A stretch of DNA of 64,000 nucleotides. It comes from Pyropia yezoensis. Lineage: Eukaryota; Rhodophyta; Bangiophyceae; Bangiales; Bangiaceae. The stretch covers positions 33,024,283 through 33,088,282 of the forward strand of contig CM020619.1 of NCBI GenBank assembly GCA_009829735.1, read 5' to 3'. Of the stretch, positions 1 to 10,904 are shown in pieces. The notes under the pieces were generated by a model. The model did no database searches. It saw nothing but the letters and a program-made list of their open reading frames with translations, and was not told where the DNA came from. The position numbers and the translations under genes were made by a program. How positions within the stretch are numbered: the stretch's first letter is position 1; each line of letters begins with the position of its first letter.

Positions 1-141
1 GTCCATCCGTGTGACTCACCGTTTGCCTTCATGCCCGCTTCTATTTTTGGCGTGAGTCGATGCGCAGCTGGTGCTTGTTTTTTCCCGTGCTCACATCGAT
101 TTTGCTATGTAAACACTGTGTGTTTTCTATATAACCGGAAG

Positions 142-180
142 TTGTGAAAAACTGGTGTCACTTGTGAAAAACTGGTGTCA
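142..180. repeat. Two-copy 20-bp direct tandem repeat
   Basis: The unit TTGTGAAAAACTGGTGTCAC occurs twice head to tail; the second copy lacks only its last base. It lies in a lower-GC patch and is not part of a recognisable gene. Confidence 0.9.
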
Positions 181-213
181 GACGGATAGGTCACGAGATC
201 GGGCGTGCCCCAG

Positions 214-287
214 GTGCCGGGCGTGCCCCAGCTGGTGCAGGTGCCGGGCGTGCCCCAGCTGGTGCAGGTGCCGGGCGTGCCCCACGT
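214..287. repeat. 27-bp minisatellite, 2.7 copies
   Basis: The unit begins GTGCCGGGCGTGCCCCAGCT and has a period of 27 bp, with two full copies (214-240, 241-267) and a partial third. A 27-bp period is nine codons, so reading frames through it stay open and show a nine-residue repeat on the minus strand. Nothing indicates that this is translated. Confidence 0.85.
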
Positions 288-753
288 GCGAGGCGTGCCG
301 CCTGTGCGGCCGGGCCGGGCGTGCCGGGCGAGCTAAGGCGGGCGCTATGCGCCTCCCCCCCCGCCCCCCCTTCTCCACCCCCTCCCCCGCACTGACCCTG
401 CGCACCAGGCGCCACAAGAGTGGTTCTCTGGCCCGACAGAGGCGGCGAGGGCCGCTCTAGGCGTCTGCACCCCCCATGGGGCGGGGGGGGGGGGGGGCGA
501 GAGAGGAGCGTCGTCGTCCGACGAGGCACACAAGACCCGCACCGTTACGGTGGCCGCGGACGGCTTACGGAGCGGGACACAAGACAAGAAGAAAGAAAAA
601 AGAGACGAGACCAAAGTCAAAGCAAACCGCGCGTAGCACGAACGGGCGGTGCCCCGTGCACCCCACCGCACGGGCTGCCGCCACGTCACGGGGCGCCGCG
701 TGTCCGCGCCGCCCGTGCCGCCCGTGCCGCCCCTGGCCGCCACCCGCGGCCGC

Positions 754-1080
754 TCAGCCGAGGTGCGTCTCCAGCCATGACTTGTACTCGGACACGCGGG
801 TGTACCTGCATGGTGGGGGGGGGTCGGGTGGAAGGCAGGCAGGCAGGCAAGGGTGGTGGGGGGGGGGATGGGTGGGAAGGGGGTGGGGGGGGTGAGGAGG
901 GGGGTGTACCGATGCATCCTCGCCACCCAGACGGATAAGAAAGAGGAAGAAAGAGGAAGAAAGAGAGTAAGAAACAAGCCGACACGAACGGGGCCATTGA
1001 ATTGGTCTGCGGGGCACCAACAGGCGCATCCGCCGACGAGGCTGGTGCCCTGTGCGGCGCTGCCGCTGCGGGCGGCGGCG

Positions 1081-1116
<36 letters not shown>

Positions 1117-3114
1117 GCGGCGGCAGCGGCGGCAGCGGCGGCGACGGGTGACGCCGGCGGCAGCAGACACGTACCATTCGGGCGCCTCGACGGGGCACGC
1201 GTTGCCCTGGCTGTCGGCGTGGCCAAAAGAGAGGACGCCATAGAGCACCCACCTCGGCCGCTGCCCCCTGCCGCGGGTGGCGACCGCGCGGAAGAGCGGG
1301 CCTGGGGGGATGGGTGGGTGGGGGGGTGGCGGGCGGTCGTTCCGCCCGGTGCGTGCAGCGCAGGGGTGGCCGCCACACGCGTGCCGCCCGTGGGGTGGGG
1401 TGGCGCGCCCGGCGGCGGGCGGGAAACACACCACGCGTCAGTACATGCAACCGTCCGTCCCACCCGGCAAGCCAGCGGGAGCCGTGGGGGTCGGATGCGC
1501 CTCCCCGCACCTCCCCCCCAGCCCGCCTCCCACCCCCCCCCCCCCCTTTCGTTTGAAAAAAAATAGAAATCTCCCAAACGTACCCCCCGAGTCCCCCGAG
1601 CAGCTGCTCGTCTCGTCCCCCAACGACGCGCAGATCATGCGGGCGTCGTCAATGCCCACGGTGGCGAGCCCCCGGGCGGTCAGGTAGGCCACGCAGTCGG
1701 CGGTGGGGGCGACGCGCATGCGGGTGGTGGCGAGCTCCGCCGCCACCACCCCGCCTCCCGACCCAGACGTCAGCCCCCAGCCGGTGAGGGACACCTCCGT
1801 CCCCGCCGCCGGCGCGCCGCGCGCGCCGTTGAGCGTCACGGGGTACACGCCGGCACGGCGGAGCTCCCGGGGGGGGGGCATGCCCCGCAGGGTGACGACG
1901 GCCAGGTCGTTTTCCAGCGTCACCGTGTTGTACCCGGGGTGGGGGACCACCGACTGGATCTGCAAGGCAGCAAAGCGGGCAAGGGAATGGCAGGAGGGGG
2001 GTGGGGGGGGGGGGGAGAGGTGCGTGTGGGGGCCACCGACGGGCGACAACCAGACAAAAAAAAAAAAAGAGAGGCCACGCACCCGCCGCGTTAGTACCAG
2101 AGGCGGCAGTGTCTGCTGCTGTGGTCTGCGTACTGGTCACCCCTGCCGGTGGCCGCCGGGGGCGGTCTCCCCCTGTTCAGCCCACCACCACCTCACCCCC
2201 GCTCCCTGCATCGTGTTCCCGCTCCACCCCACCCCACCCCACCCCTCCCCACCCTACCCCACCGCCGACGCCCCACCCCTCCCCCTCGCCCGTACCGTTG
2301 CCTCAAAGCCATCAAAGAGGGCCACCCCCCCCACCCGCACCACATCCGCCGACACGTCGGCGCCCTCAAAGCAGTGCGCCGCGGACACCACCTTGTCCCC
2401 CCGGCGGCCGACCAGGGAGCCCCCACAGTAAAAGTCCTCCCCGCTGGGCAGGAAGAACTTTACCATAAACTCCCCGCCCCGCGCCGCCTCCCCGCCCGCC
2501 CGCACGCCACCCCCGCCCCGTCCGCCACCTCCACCAGCGCCACCGCTGCCGCCAGCGCCACCGCCGCCACCACCGCCGCCGCGGGCGCGCACCCGAAAAA
2601 TGCCCAGCCCAATGAGCCCCGCCACGTTGCGCGCGGCGCCACGCCCCCGCGCGCCACCGCCGCCGCCGCCGCCGCTGCCTCCAAGCACGGCGCCCCACCC
2701 ACGGCCGGCGCTGCGGCCGGGGGTGCCGGGCTTGCCGGCAGCGCCGGCGGCTCCCGCGGCGCCCGCCCCGCTGGACCCCCCCGCGCCGCCCGCACCACCC
2801 GCGCCACCCGCGCCACCCGCCCCGCCGGCACCGCCGCCGCCGCCGCCGCCGACGCCGCTGGCGCCGCGGGCACGGATGCGGCGGAGCCATTCGGCCGGCA
2901 AAAAGGCGCCGCCGCCGCCGCGGCCGCGGCCGCCGCCTCCGTTGCCGCCGCCGCCGCGGGGGCGGCCGCCACCGGCCATGGCGGGCGCGTCGCCCAGCGG
3001 GTTGACAATGGCGCCAACGGTGGCGGCGGCGGCCAGGGCGGCGGCGGCGGTGAGGGGGAGCCAGCGGAAGCAGCGGCGGCGGCGGCAGGCGGCGGCGGGG
3101 AGGAGGCGGCCCAT
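754..3114 (-). CDS. Trypsin-like serine protease (S1 family), four exons
   Basis: A secreted or membrane-anchored S1 endopeptidase. The exon model on the minus strand is 3114-2296, 1959-1584, about 1252-1175 and 805-754. Exon 1 has an Arg-rich start with an Ala-rich hydrophobic stretch (signal anchor or signal peptide), then a long collagen-like Gly/Ala-rich linker, then the domain start with CGGSLV and the catalytic His in SAAHC. Exon 2 carries the catalytic Asp (NDLAVV) and Ser (CSGDSGG). Exon 3 has YGVLSFG and a conserved Cys; exon 4 supplies the typical end YTRVSEYKSWLETHLG and a stop. Donors are GTACGG, GTACGT and GTACGT. Exon 3-4 and exon 1-2 phases agree. The exon 2-3 junction is off by one base, so its acceptor, or a G-run length, is uncertain. 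All three catalytic residues are visible. Substrate is unknown. Confidence 0.85.
1060..1145. repeat. (GGC)n trinucleotide tract in an intron
   Basis: A nearly pure GGC/GCC tract with a few GAC and CAG interruptions. It falls inside the last intron (806-1174) of the serine protease gene. Confidence 0.8.
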
Positions 3115-3776
3115 GTCGCTGGGGCTGTGGGCAGGGGGTGGAGGTGGTGGTGGTGGTGGTGGTGGGGGGGGGGGTGGGGTGCCCGGTTGGGGGGGGGAGA
3201 GGTGCGTAGTGGGGGGTGGGGGTGCGGGCGGCAAGGGGGGGGAGCGACGGAGTAGATGTGGGCAATGGGGGAGGGATTGGACGATGCTCGCAGGCGAGAG
3301 GGGGGGGGCAGCAGAGGGGAGAGGGAAGGGGCGGGCATGGGGGGCGGTGGGGGGGTGGAGCATGAGGGCGGACGGCCGATGCCGCGCAGCCTACCTCTCA
3401 GCGGGTATGTGGGGGGGGGGGGGCGGGGAACGGCCCGCCCCGGGGGGGGGCAGCGCCACTGCGGCTGGCGCAACCGGCGCCGCCGCGAGGCCGGGCGGCC
3501 GGCACAGCAAGGCACCGGCCATCGGCGCAGTGGCGGCGGGACAGTCTGGGTCTCCCCTGTCCCCCTCCCCTCCCCTCCCCGCCCCTCCCCCACAACCACC
3601 CCCGCCCTCCCTTTTCCCTCCCGCTCTTGCCGCAGCCGCAGTTGCCCCCCCGGCGTCCCCACTGCCGTCGTCGCTGCAGCGTCGACCCACCGCCCCACCC
3701 CACCGCCCCCCCCACGCCGTCCCTGTCTGCCCCGCCACACCCCCCGAGGGTGTAAGGGGGCGGCCCGGCAGCGGCA

Positions 3777-3859
<83 letters not shown>

Positions 3860-4689
3860 TGCAGACCCCCCCCGGCCCACCCCTTGGGACCGGCGCTGCG
3901 CAGCCGCGGCCCGGCCACCCCGTGGCCGGTCGCTCGCGCGCGTGACTGACTGCCGGTGTGGGGGGGGGGGGTGGATGGGGTGTGGAGGAAAGAGGGAGGA
4001 GGAGGGGAGCGGAGGCGGCGGCGTGGGCATGAATGAAAACGGTCGCCATTGGCGTTGGGAGGGAGAGGGGGGGGGGGACGGGGGGGGGGGGGGGGGGGTG
4101 GCGATGGTGCCGGCGACGGCGGCCGCGCGGTCGCGCGCGTGCGGGTGTCGGGCCAGCCGCTCCCACTGCCACGCGGCCGGGGTGCTGGCGGGGGCGGGGG
4201 GGGGGGGTGGTTGGGGGGGGTGGGTGTCTGCTTCTTGCTTGCAGCAGCGGTGGCATTTTCGGGCGCCGTGCGGACACCCCACAGCGGCAGGGGTGTGTGT
4301 GCGGGGGTGAGGTGAGGTGTGGGGGGGGGGGGGGGGGGGGAGCGGCCCCGGCACGCTGCACGTGCCGCCGCCGCCGCCGCCGCCGCCGCCGCTCCCACCG
4401 TGGCCGCCGCGCCGGGGTGTGTCTGCGGGGCAGCCAGCGGCTGTCCCCCCCCCCCCCCCTCCCCACCTCCGGTCCCCCCCCCCTTGGGCACCCACCCCCG
4501 TTCCGGCCGCGCCGCGGAGGGGGCGCAGCCTGCGTTCCCTCTCTCCCCGCGCGCTGCTCCGCCCGCCGCCCCCTCCCGCCACCCCCCCCCCCCCCCGCCC
4601 GCTCCGCCGTTGGCGTTGACGTGGGGGCGTCTGCAGACCCAGCTGGGGGGCGGGCGGGCCTTGCACCCTGCCGCGCCAGCAGCAGCAGT
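3115..4689. other. Low-complexity DNA upstream of the protease, no supported gene
   Basis: Dominated by G and C homopolymers and by a GGC repeat at 3769-3859. Long open frames on both strands are poly-Pro, poly-Arg or poly-Ala by-products of the repeats. The minus strand may hold the 3' part of the orphan membrane gene, but I cannot place an end for it. Confidence 0.5.
3769..3859. repeat. (CGG)n microsatellite, about 28 units
   Basis: An almost uninterrupted CGG/GGC array, the longest trinucleotide run in the window. It reads as poly-Pro, poly-Ala or poly-Arg depending on frame. Such arrays are unstable and hard to sequence, so the length may be inaccurate. Confidence 0.9.
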
Positions 4690-5399
4690 TACCAATGGAC
4701 AGTAGGTAGAGAGATACCGTACGGGAGATAGGGACGGAGGGGAGCAGCGGTGACGGGGATCCCCGCCCATGACGTGGAGGGCGGCCTTGCAGGGGGGGTG
4801 CGGATCTTTGTGGGGAGAGGGGGAACCAGGCGGGAGGGCGGCCGGCCAATGGGCCACATGCCGGTTGGGGGAGAGCCGGGCGGGCGGGGGGGGGGGGGGG
4901 GGGGGGGCCGCGGCGGGGGGGGCGGCGCAGACGCCCGCCGGCGAGCGCCCCCGCACCGCCCTGCGCCGTTGGCCGCCGCCGCTGCCCCGCTGCGGGCACT
5001 GCTGGCACCTCGCCCCTGTACGAAGGAGGTGGACCCGTCCGTCGGTGGCCGGCGGGCGCCCCCCTCCCGCCCCCCCCCCCTTACGGCCTTGCCATTGCTG
5101 CGACGTGGGGCTGTTGACCGACCCACTGCTCAGGCCAAGTCGGTGGGTATCCGCACCACCATCCCCTTCCCTCCCCCCCCCCGCACCCCTGCACCCCCTA
5201 TCCCCCGCCCCTGTACTCCCCCGTCCCTTGCTCCCCCGCAGTCACCCACCTTGGAGGCGTTGGAAAAGGGGGCCCGCTGCGTCGGCAACCCGCAACCAGG
5301 GCTGCCGCGGGGGCCGCTACAGGGCGCCGCCGCCGCCGCCGCCACCGCCGCAGCCGCCGCCAGCCGCTCGTCCAGTCTCTTGGTTGGCTCAGCCGCTCT
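4690..5399 (-). CDS. Possible additional 3' exons of the orphan membrane protein gene
   Basis: Splice logic suggests that the membrane protein gene may continue past its stop at 5401-5403. A donor GTAGGA at 5484 and an acceptor after a pyrimidine tract (CTGAG, ending 5400) would remove an 85-base intron carrying that stop. Exon 5399-5250 then reads RAAEPTKRLDER with a poly-Ala stretch and ends at a GTGGGT donor. Exon 5125-5085 lies between GCAG and GTAAGG. The next exon starts at 5015 after TTCGTACAG. All junction phases are mutually consistent across the four exons. The sequence is low-complexity and matches no family I know. The alternative is a separate small gene starting at the ATG at 5438. 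The 3' end is not determined. Confidence 0.3.
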
Positions 5400-5400
5400 C

Positions 5401-7836
5401 TCAGCGGGGATTGGGGGAAAGGCAAAGCCCGCGGCCACCCGTCGCGGATGCGGGCGCCGGTGCAGGCGCTGGGGGACCTCCTACGGGCTGACAGCCGCTG
5501 CCGCCGCCGCCGACACCATCACCGTCGCCGCCGACGCCGCCTTTGACCGTCTGCCCGCGGGTCGCCCCGCCCCGCGGCTGCAGGGACATCATGCGCGACG
5601 GTGCGTGCCGGTCACAGCCACCTGGTGAGGCGCCGGCGGGGGAGCTCGCCGGCCGCCTCGCCACGCCTTCCACGGCGCTGCCGCCAGCCGGCGGGCGCCG
5701 CCACTCTGTCGGCGGCCCCCTTCGCGGCCGCTGCCGCCGCCATGCGGCCACGGCCCCTTTGCCCAGCACCGCCACCGTCAGGGCCGCATAGACGACGGTC
5801 GAGACGACCAGCAGGCGGCGCGTCAGGTGGGGCCGGTAGCCGGTGCGGGCAACGAGGAGGAGCGTCTCATTGTCCGTCGTCTCCCGGCCGTGGTAGTTGA
5901 CGTTGGCGGTGCCCACCAGGCGGTCCTCCGTCTCGTTGGCAACGATGCGGCGGCTGTAGCGCAGGGCGGCGGCGCGCCAGCTGTGGCCCGCGTGCTCCTG
6001 CGCGTCCAAGCTGCCGACGCCAATGAGGGCCACCACGCCGGCGGCGGCCACAAGCACCGCGGAAGAGCCCTCCCGCCAGTACCACCGGGGCCGGCGCTGC
6101 TGACGCTGCTGGTTTCCTCGCCGCTGCTGCTGCAGCAGCACCACCACAATGGCAATCGCTTCGGGTACCACCACCAGCAGGGCGAGGAACAGCTCCGTGT
6201 TGGAGATGGGGTCTGCAGGGGGGTCCACCTGGAAAATCTCCCGGCGGTAGCGCTGGGACAGGTGGGTGGTCAGTCCGCGGCCATCAAACTGCCGTTGGTT
6301 GCCAGACAGGTCCGCCCGGGTGGCGTGAAAGGCGCACGACGAGAGGTTCCGGGCCAGTTCCATCTCGGCCCCCCCTGGCGGCCCGGTCGTGTGCAGTTCC
6401 CTGTCGCCGCGCCCAAGTAGCCACAGGGGATGCTTGACAGAGGCGTTCTGAAAGGTCAACCCGTCCAAAGCCAGGCAGGTGAGCGTTTCGAGTGGCTCTT
6501 CTGGATGATAGATGGTCCACTTGACGCCCAGCTCTGACCAGCTTGGGTGTTGGCCGGCGGCAAAGCCCAGCGAGGCCACCACGGGGCGACCCCCCGCGAG
6601 CAGCGGGGCGTGGCGAGCCTGCGTGCTCGGCCTCACCCCGTCGCACAGGCCGTCGCCAGCCACGAAAGACGTGGACGGGGGTGCGCACAGGGTGGTTGCA
6701 ACGGCTTGCAGCCAGCGAGAGGCGTGCGTGGCGCCTTGGCCATGGCGCAGCGTCCACCGTGTCGGCTGCCCCACCCGATTCTCGTTCCACGCAATGAGCT
6801 TGACGCGGGCGCCAAGGCCGCCCGGGAAGGCGGCGCCCAGCCACGACGGGTCTGCCAAGACGGCGCGGCCGAGCGTCAGCAGCGCCGCGTCCCCCGCGAG
6901 GACCGGCCGCCGCACCCCATCGCCGGCCGTGTGCAGGATGAGGGTGCCGCGGGCTCCGCCGCTGTGGGCCGAAAGGGACACCCGGTCCTCGGCGGCCACC
7001 ACCTTCCCGGCCGTGTCCACCACAAAGCCGACCGTCGCCCTCCCCAGCGCGAGCACGTCGTATATGCCCCGCTGGCGGTCGATGCGGCCAACCCACTGGT
7101 TCCGCTGGAGGGACAGCACCCGCGCCACCTCCTCCTCACACACCGCCAGCCCCGTCCGTGGCCGCGGCGGCGCCGCCGCTGCACACGGCAGGGGCCGAAA
7201 GTACTCGGACTGGATCTGGTGGTCGCGGGCGGGCTCCCACTGTGCACGGGCGCTCAGCTCGGCGGAGAAGGCGTTGCCCGCCCACACGTAATCGTCGTCG
7301 CTGGCGGCGCCCCCCCCCCCCAGTGCCGCCGACCCGTTGGCCACTCCCGCCACATCTGGCCACAGGTCCGCCCGCGCCACCGCGGGCATTGCCATGTAGG
7401 AGAGGTGGAAGGCGTCGTTGAGCGGCGACGCGCAGGCGCCGCCGCCATACGGCACCACCACCGGCGGCGCCGCCGGGGGGACCCGCAGCACCCACCCCGT
7501 GCCCCCCCCCCGGCCGGCCGGATTGACCACCACGGCGGGGTCGGGGGAGGCACCCCCCGCCGCGGACGACGGGTGCGGCCGGCACTGGAGGGCGGGGAGG
7601 GTGTGGAGGCGGCCCGCCGACGGCCCGGGCGGGGGGGAGGGAAAGGGGATGACGACCGCCGGGTCGGGCGGTGGCGGTGAGGGTGGCAGCCTCGCCGCCG
7701 TGGCCGCCCCGCCGGCCGGCGTGGGGCGGCGGGGCACCACGACCGCCCCGCCTACCGCCGCCGCCACCGCCGCTGCCGCTGCCGCTGCTGCCGCCACCAC
7801 CGCCGCGGCCGCCCACCTCCCTCGCCAGAGCAGCAT
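5401..7836 (-). CDS. Orphan membrane protein with large luminal/extracellular region and three C-terminal membrane segments
   Basis: 811 residues in one open exon. It begins MLLWRGRW followed by a hydrophobic Ala/Val stretch (signal anchor). Then comes a Pro/Gly-rich linker and a long, well-mixed region (about residues 130-540) with ordinary amino acid use, scattered Cys, and N-glycosylation sequons such as NLSS, NASV and NETE. Hydrophobic segments follow: ELFLALLVVVPEAIAIVVV, SSAVLVAAAGVVALIGVG and LLVVSTVVYAALTVAVL, with a short basic Q/R-rich loop between the first two. The C-terminus is Gly/Pro-rich. I recognise no family. The frame is undisturbed over 2.4 kb and the central region is not repeat-derived, so I regard it as a real gene. 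It may be spliced further downstream (see 4690-5399). It is divergent from the NOX-like gene across about 3 kb. Confidence 0.7.
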   Translation of the reverse strand: MLLWRGRWAAAAVVAAAAAAAAAVAAAVGGAVVVPRRPTPAGGAATAARLPPSPPPPDPAVVIPFPSPPPGPSAGRLHTLPALQCRPHPSSAAGGASPDPAVVVNPAGRGGGTGWVLRVPPAAPPVVVPYGGGACASPLNDAFHLSYMAMPAVARADLWPDVAGVANGSAALGGGGAASDDDYVWAGNAFSAELSARAQWEPARDHQIQSEYFRPLPCAAAAPPRPRTGLAVCEEEVARVLSLQRNQWVGRIDRQRGIYDVLALGRATVGFVVDTAGKVVAAEDRVSLSAHSGGARGTLILHTAGDGVRRPVLAGDAALLTLGRAVLADPSWLGAAFPGGLGARVKLIAWNENRVGQPTRWTLRHGQGATHASRWLQAVATTLCAPPSTSFVAGDGLCDGVRPSTQARHAPLLAGGRPVVASLGFAAGQHPSWSELGVKWTIYHPEEPLETLTCLALDGLTFQNASVKHPLWLLGRGDRELHTTGPPGGAEMELARNLSSCAFHATRADLSGNQRQFDGRGLTTHLSQRYRREIFQVDPPADPISNTELFLALLVVVPEAIAIVVVLLQQQRRGNQQRQQRRPRWYWREGSSAVLVAAAGVVALIGVGSLDAQEHAGHSWRAAALRYSRRIVANETEDRLVGTANVNYHGRETTDNETLLLVARTGYRPHLTRRLLVVSTVVYAALTVAVLGKGAVAAWRRQRPRRGPPTEWRRPPAGGSAVEGVARRPASSPAGASPGGCDRHAPSRMMSLQPRGGATRGQTVKGGVGGDGDGVGGGGSGCQPVGGPPAPAPAPASATGGRGLCLSPNPR

Positions 7837-10800
7837 GGTACACCACCAGGGGGGGAGCGTTCAACCCCCCCCACTCTCTCACCCAAAAAAAGTGTCTGAC
7901 GCGGGTCCTGCTCGCTTCGCTGGGAAGAATCGAACGCCCGCAGCGTCGGCGACAGTGCCCGAGAAGGAACGGGTCGCTGCTCCCCAACCGCAAGGTCGGC
8001 AGGCGACGGCGCGGGACGGCGGCGCGTGGGCAGGGGCCGTTGGCGGCTGGGCCCGCTCCCACGGCGGTCCCCGTCTTTTTTGTGCCCTACTCCGGCCACT
8101 TCTGGTGAGGCACAGACAGCCCTACCCGCGTGAGGGCGCCGCCGGGGAGCAACGCATCTCCAGGGCTGCACCACCCGCCGAGTGGGCAAAGTGGAGCGTG
8201 CGGCGTGTGTCGCAGCGGGCGTCTGACGTGCGCCACCTCCCCCGTGGCCAAGAGAGGTCGGGGGGGGGCGGCTTGTCTGGCGGGCGACCGCCCGCGTCCA
8301 TGAAAGACGCGCAGGAGGTCAGGGGGGTGGGAAATCCGGTGGGAAATCCCGCCACCCGCGCAGCGCTTGGCCGACGCTCGCCGCGGAAATCCCGCCCTTC
8401 GGTAGGTGCAGTCCGTGCGTGGCCAGATTGTCACTCACGGTGCATCATCCCCTTCGCCCCTCCCCCTCCCCACCCCCCTCTCCCCTCCCCGCGAGGCAGT
8501 CAGGCCCCTACCTACGAGCCCCGGCTGGGATGAAAATACGGCCTGGGCTTCCCCGACCTGCGGGGGGGGGGAAGGAGCGCTCTGACGGCGGCAGCCGACG
8601 AGGCGGCGGCGCCACTGACACCGCCGACAGTGCGCGGCGTGGCGCGACCCCCCCACGCCCCCCTGTCCAGCATCGTGAGGGTCACGCCCGGAAGAAAACG
8701 CAGTTGACTGTCGACGACTGCCCATGATTGGCCCATGGATCCGCGATGGAACGCGGCGCTCGTCCTCCTTCCCCCGCCACGGGCGGCTGCCCGACGCAGT
8801 CGCGGCCGTGTCCGTCCTCTCTCCAGACTGTACCGCCCTGCCAGCTGTTGTACTCCCAGCTTTGGCCCGGGGTGTGGCCGCGCGCCAGCGGGCGACCTCC
8901 CCCCCCTCCCACCTCCATCTCTCCCCCGCCCGCCCGACGCAGGGGGATCTTGGACGGGGGCCGCTGCAGCCGCTCCGATTTGCCCCCCCCCGCCCCCCCA
9001 TACACCCCCCGCCCCCCCCCCCATTCCACACCCCATCGCCGGGTGGCGGGCGGAGGCGGCGGCCACGGGGGTGGCAAAGGTGGCGGCTGCAGCGGTGGTG
9101 GCGGCGGTGGCGGCGGCGGCGTGTGGTGGCGGTGGCGGTGGTGGTGGCGGTGGCATCCTCCCAAGCGCTCCCCCTCCCCTCTCATCTTCACGAAACTTTA
9201 GGGAAGGGGTGTGAGCTTTGGACGCCGCACATGGGGGGGCACGGCCCTTTTTAAGGCGCGCCCCGTCTAAGCGGATGGCATGGCCTAGCGTCCCCCGTCC
9301 TCGGGGACATACTAGCTTGTTCTGGCCCGTCGTTAAAGACAGCCTGGCAATGCCCAGCAGCGATGACGGGGACCAGCCCGCCGTCCGAGCAGCGTTGTTT
9401 TAGGACAGAAGCATCGTGTGGGGAGGCGCTGTGGGTGGACACTCGTTCCAGGCAACAAGAGAACGACTGTTAACAATAACGCCGCCGTTGTCGGTGTGCA
9501 CTCGAGATGCTAAGGCAGAATTTTATGGAGGCCTCCTCGCCAGGGCACGGGGGTGACAGGGGGGTTGCCCTCTGCGCGCGCCAGCGGCGCCATGAACTAC
9601 ACGCCGGCGCTCGGAACGACCATAGGGGGGTGCAGGTAGAGCACCTTCAATAGCTCTGGATGTCGTACAAAGGCAGGTGGTCGTTCCCGTCGCCACGGTC
9701 ATTGCCGGCAACGCAGAAACCCTGCACGAGGCTCCACTCGACAGCGCCGCGTTGAGCGTTTCCGTACGCCCGCGGCCACGACGCCGAGGCGGTGGACGTC
9801 TTGCCAGGGATGTCCTCCCCCCCACCAGGCCGTCCGCAACCCCCACCAGCCAGGAGTCCGGGCCTGCCGCTTGCGACCGGCGCGCGAGTGAAATGCGACC
9901 CCCCCGCGACCTCCCCCCCCCTTTCACTATTGCGGCCGTCGCCGCGGAGCCGACACCAGCAGCTACAGTGTACTTGTGTCGGTCGAAATGGGTGCTACCG
10001 CCGGGGAGGGGGGGAAGGTGCGCGTCCACCGCCATGGCGGCGCCACACTGAGTACACGAACCCCGAAGGATGGGGGAGAGAGGGTCCCCCCCTGCTGGCC
10101 GGCTGCACGCAGAGTGCTGGCGGGGTCCTTGTCGTCTTGCTCCCCTGTAGGAACTGTACAGTACAGTACTTGTTGAAAGCAATTTACTTTCATGAGCCTT
10201 TTGCAGTGAGATCTTGGCCGGATCCCCGAGTTTGCTTTGAAGACTGCCTCTTTGCTTGCTGCGCGTGCCGCCGCCACGCAGAATCGGGTTGAGTGGCGGC
10301 GGCACGCCCCTTGACCTCGACTTCACAAGCATAGGTATGGTTGACGCAGCGCTGTGGTGCCCGCGGGGCCGCCCCGCAAAGCTGATGGCAAGCGGATGGA
10401 CCTGCCCTCGTGCCCTCACCCGCGACCTGCGTGACGGGTGTCCGCGTCGCGCGGCCCCGCTCTGAGGCAGACGCCCGCTCGCGTTCTGCTGCCCGGTTGG
10501 CTGCGCTGCCCCCCCCGCCGCGCACGGCGCGCGCTCGTCCGCCGGCCTTGCTGGTGGCGTCCCCCTCCCGCGCCCTGTATCTACCGTGAGCGCGCCCCCG
10601 TCTGTGCCTGTGGGGAGGTCGTCTGCAGCAGCGGTAGGTCGAGGATTGGCGCTGGAATGTGGGCGTCGGAGTGGATGCGGGGACTGCCGCGGCCACCGCC
10701 GCCGACAGCCGCCGCGGGTGTCGCCAATAGTGGCGTGTGCGACTGCCTCCCCTCCCACCCGTTGGTAGCCTGCCCGCCGTCGGGGTGTACGAGAGACCGT

Positions 10801-10904
10801 CGCCGTGCCGACGCCGTCGCCCCGCCCCAGCGCCCTCGACTTTAGCTGTCCTCCCTTCCCCGCCGCACCACCCCCCCCCCCCCCCGCGGCCCCCGTCCTC
10901 TGCG
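7837..10904. other. Long intergenic region between divergent genes
   Basis: About 3 kb without a recognisable gene. It holds several copies of a GGAAATCC(C/G) motif (8329-8394), pyrimidine-rich tracts, and an ACTGTACAGT palindrome at 10153-10162. Open frames here are Pro/Arg-rich and have no domain signature. The part next to 10905 is the likely 5' flank and promoter of the NOX-like gene. Confidence 0.5.

Larger units (their letters stand above)
1..753. other. Intergenic/3' flank with short tandem repeats
   Basis: No gene is supported here. The stretch contains two small tandem repeats (listed separately) and then G/C-homopolymer-rich DNA downstream of the protease stop codon at 754-756. The first 180 bases are clearly less GC-rich than the rest. 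All open frames are short, Arg/Pro/Gly-rich and unrecognisable. Confidence 0.6.

Noticed and set aside
214..287. Short repeats considered as a CRISPR array
   Set aside because: Units are contiguous with no unique spacers, so it is an ordinary minisatellite.
2460..4466. 668-codon minus-strand frame upstream of the protease
   Set aside because: Composed of Pro/Arg/Ala runs from the (CGG)n array and shifted relative to the real protease exon; treated as repeat-derived.
7900..7995. tRNA-like T-loop word (GTTCGATTC) on the minus strand
   Set aside because: The bases around it do not give a five-pair T stem, and no matching acceptor or anticodon stem could be laid out.
8329..8394. Three GGAAATCC(C/G) words as E2F-like sites
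   Set aside because: They resemble but do not match the TTTSSCGC E2F core, and they lie about 500 bases upstream of the minus-strand gene start with no other support.
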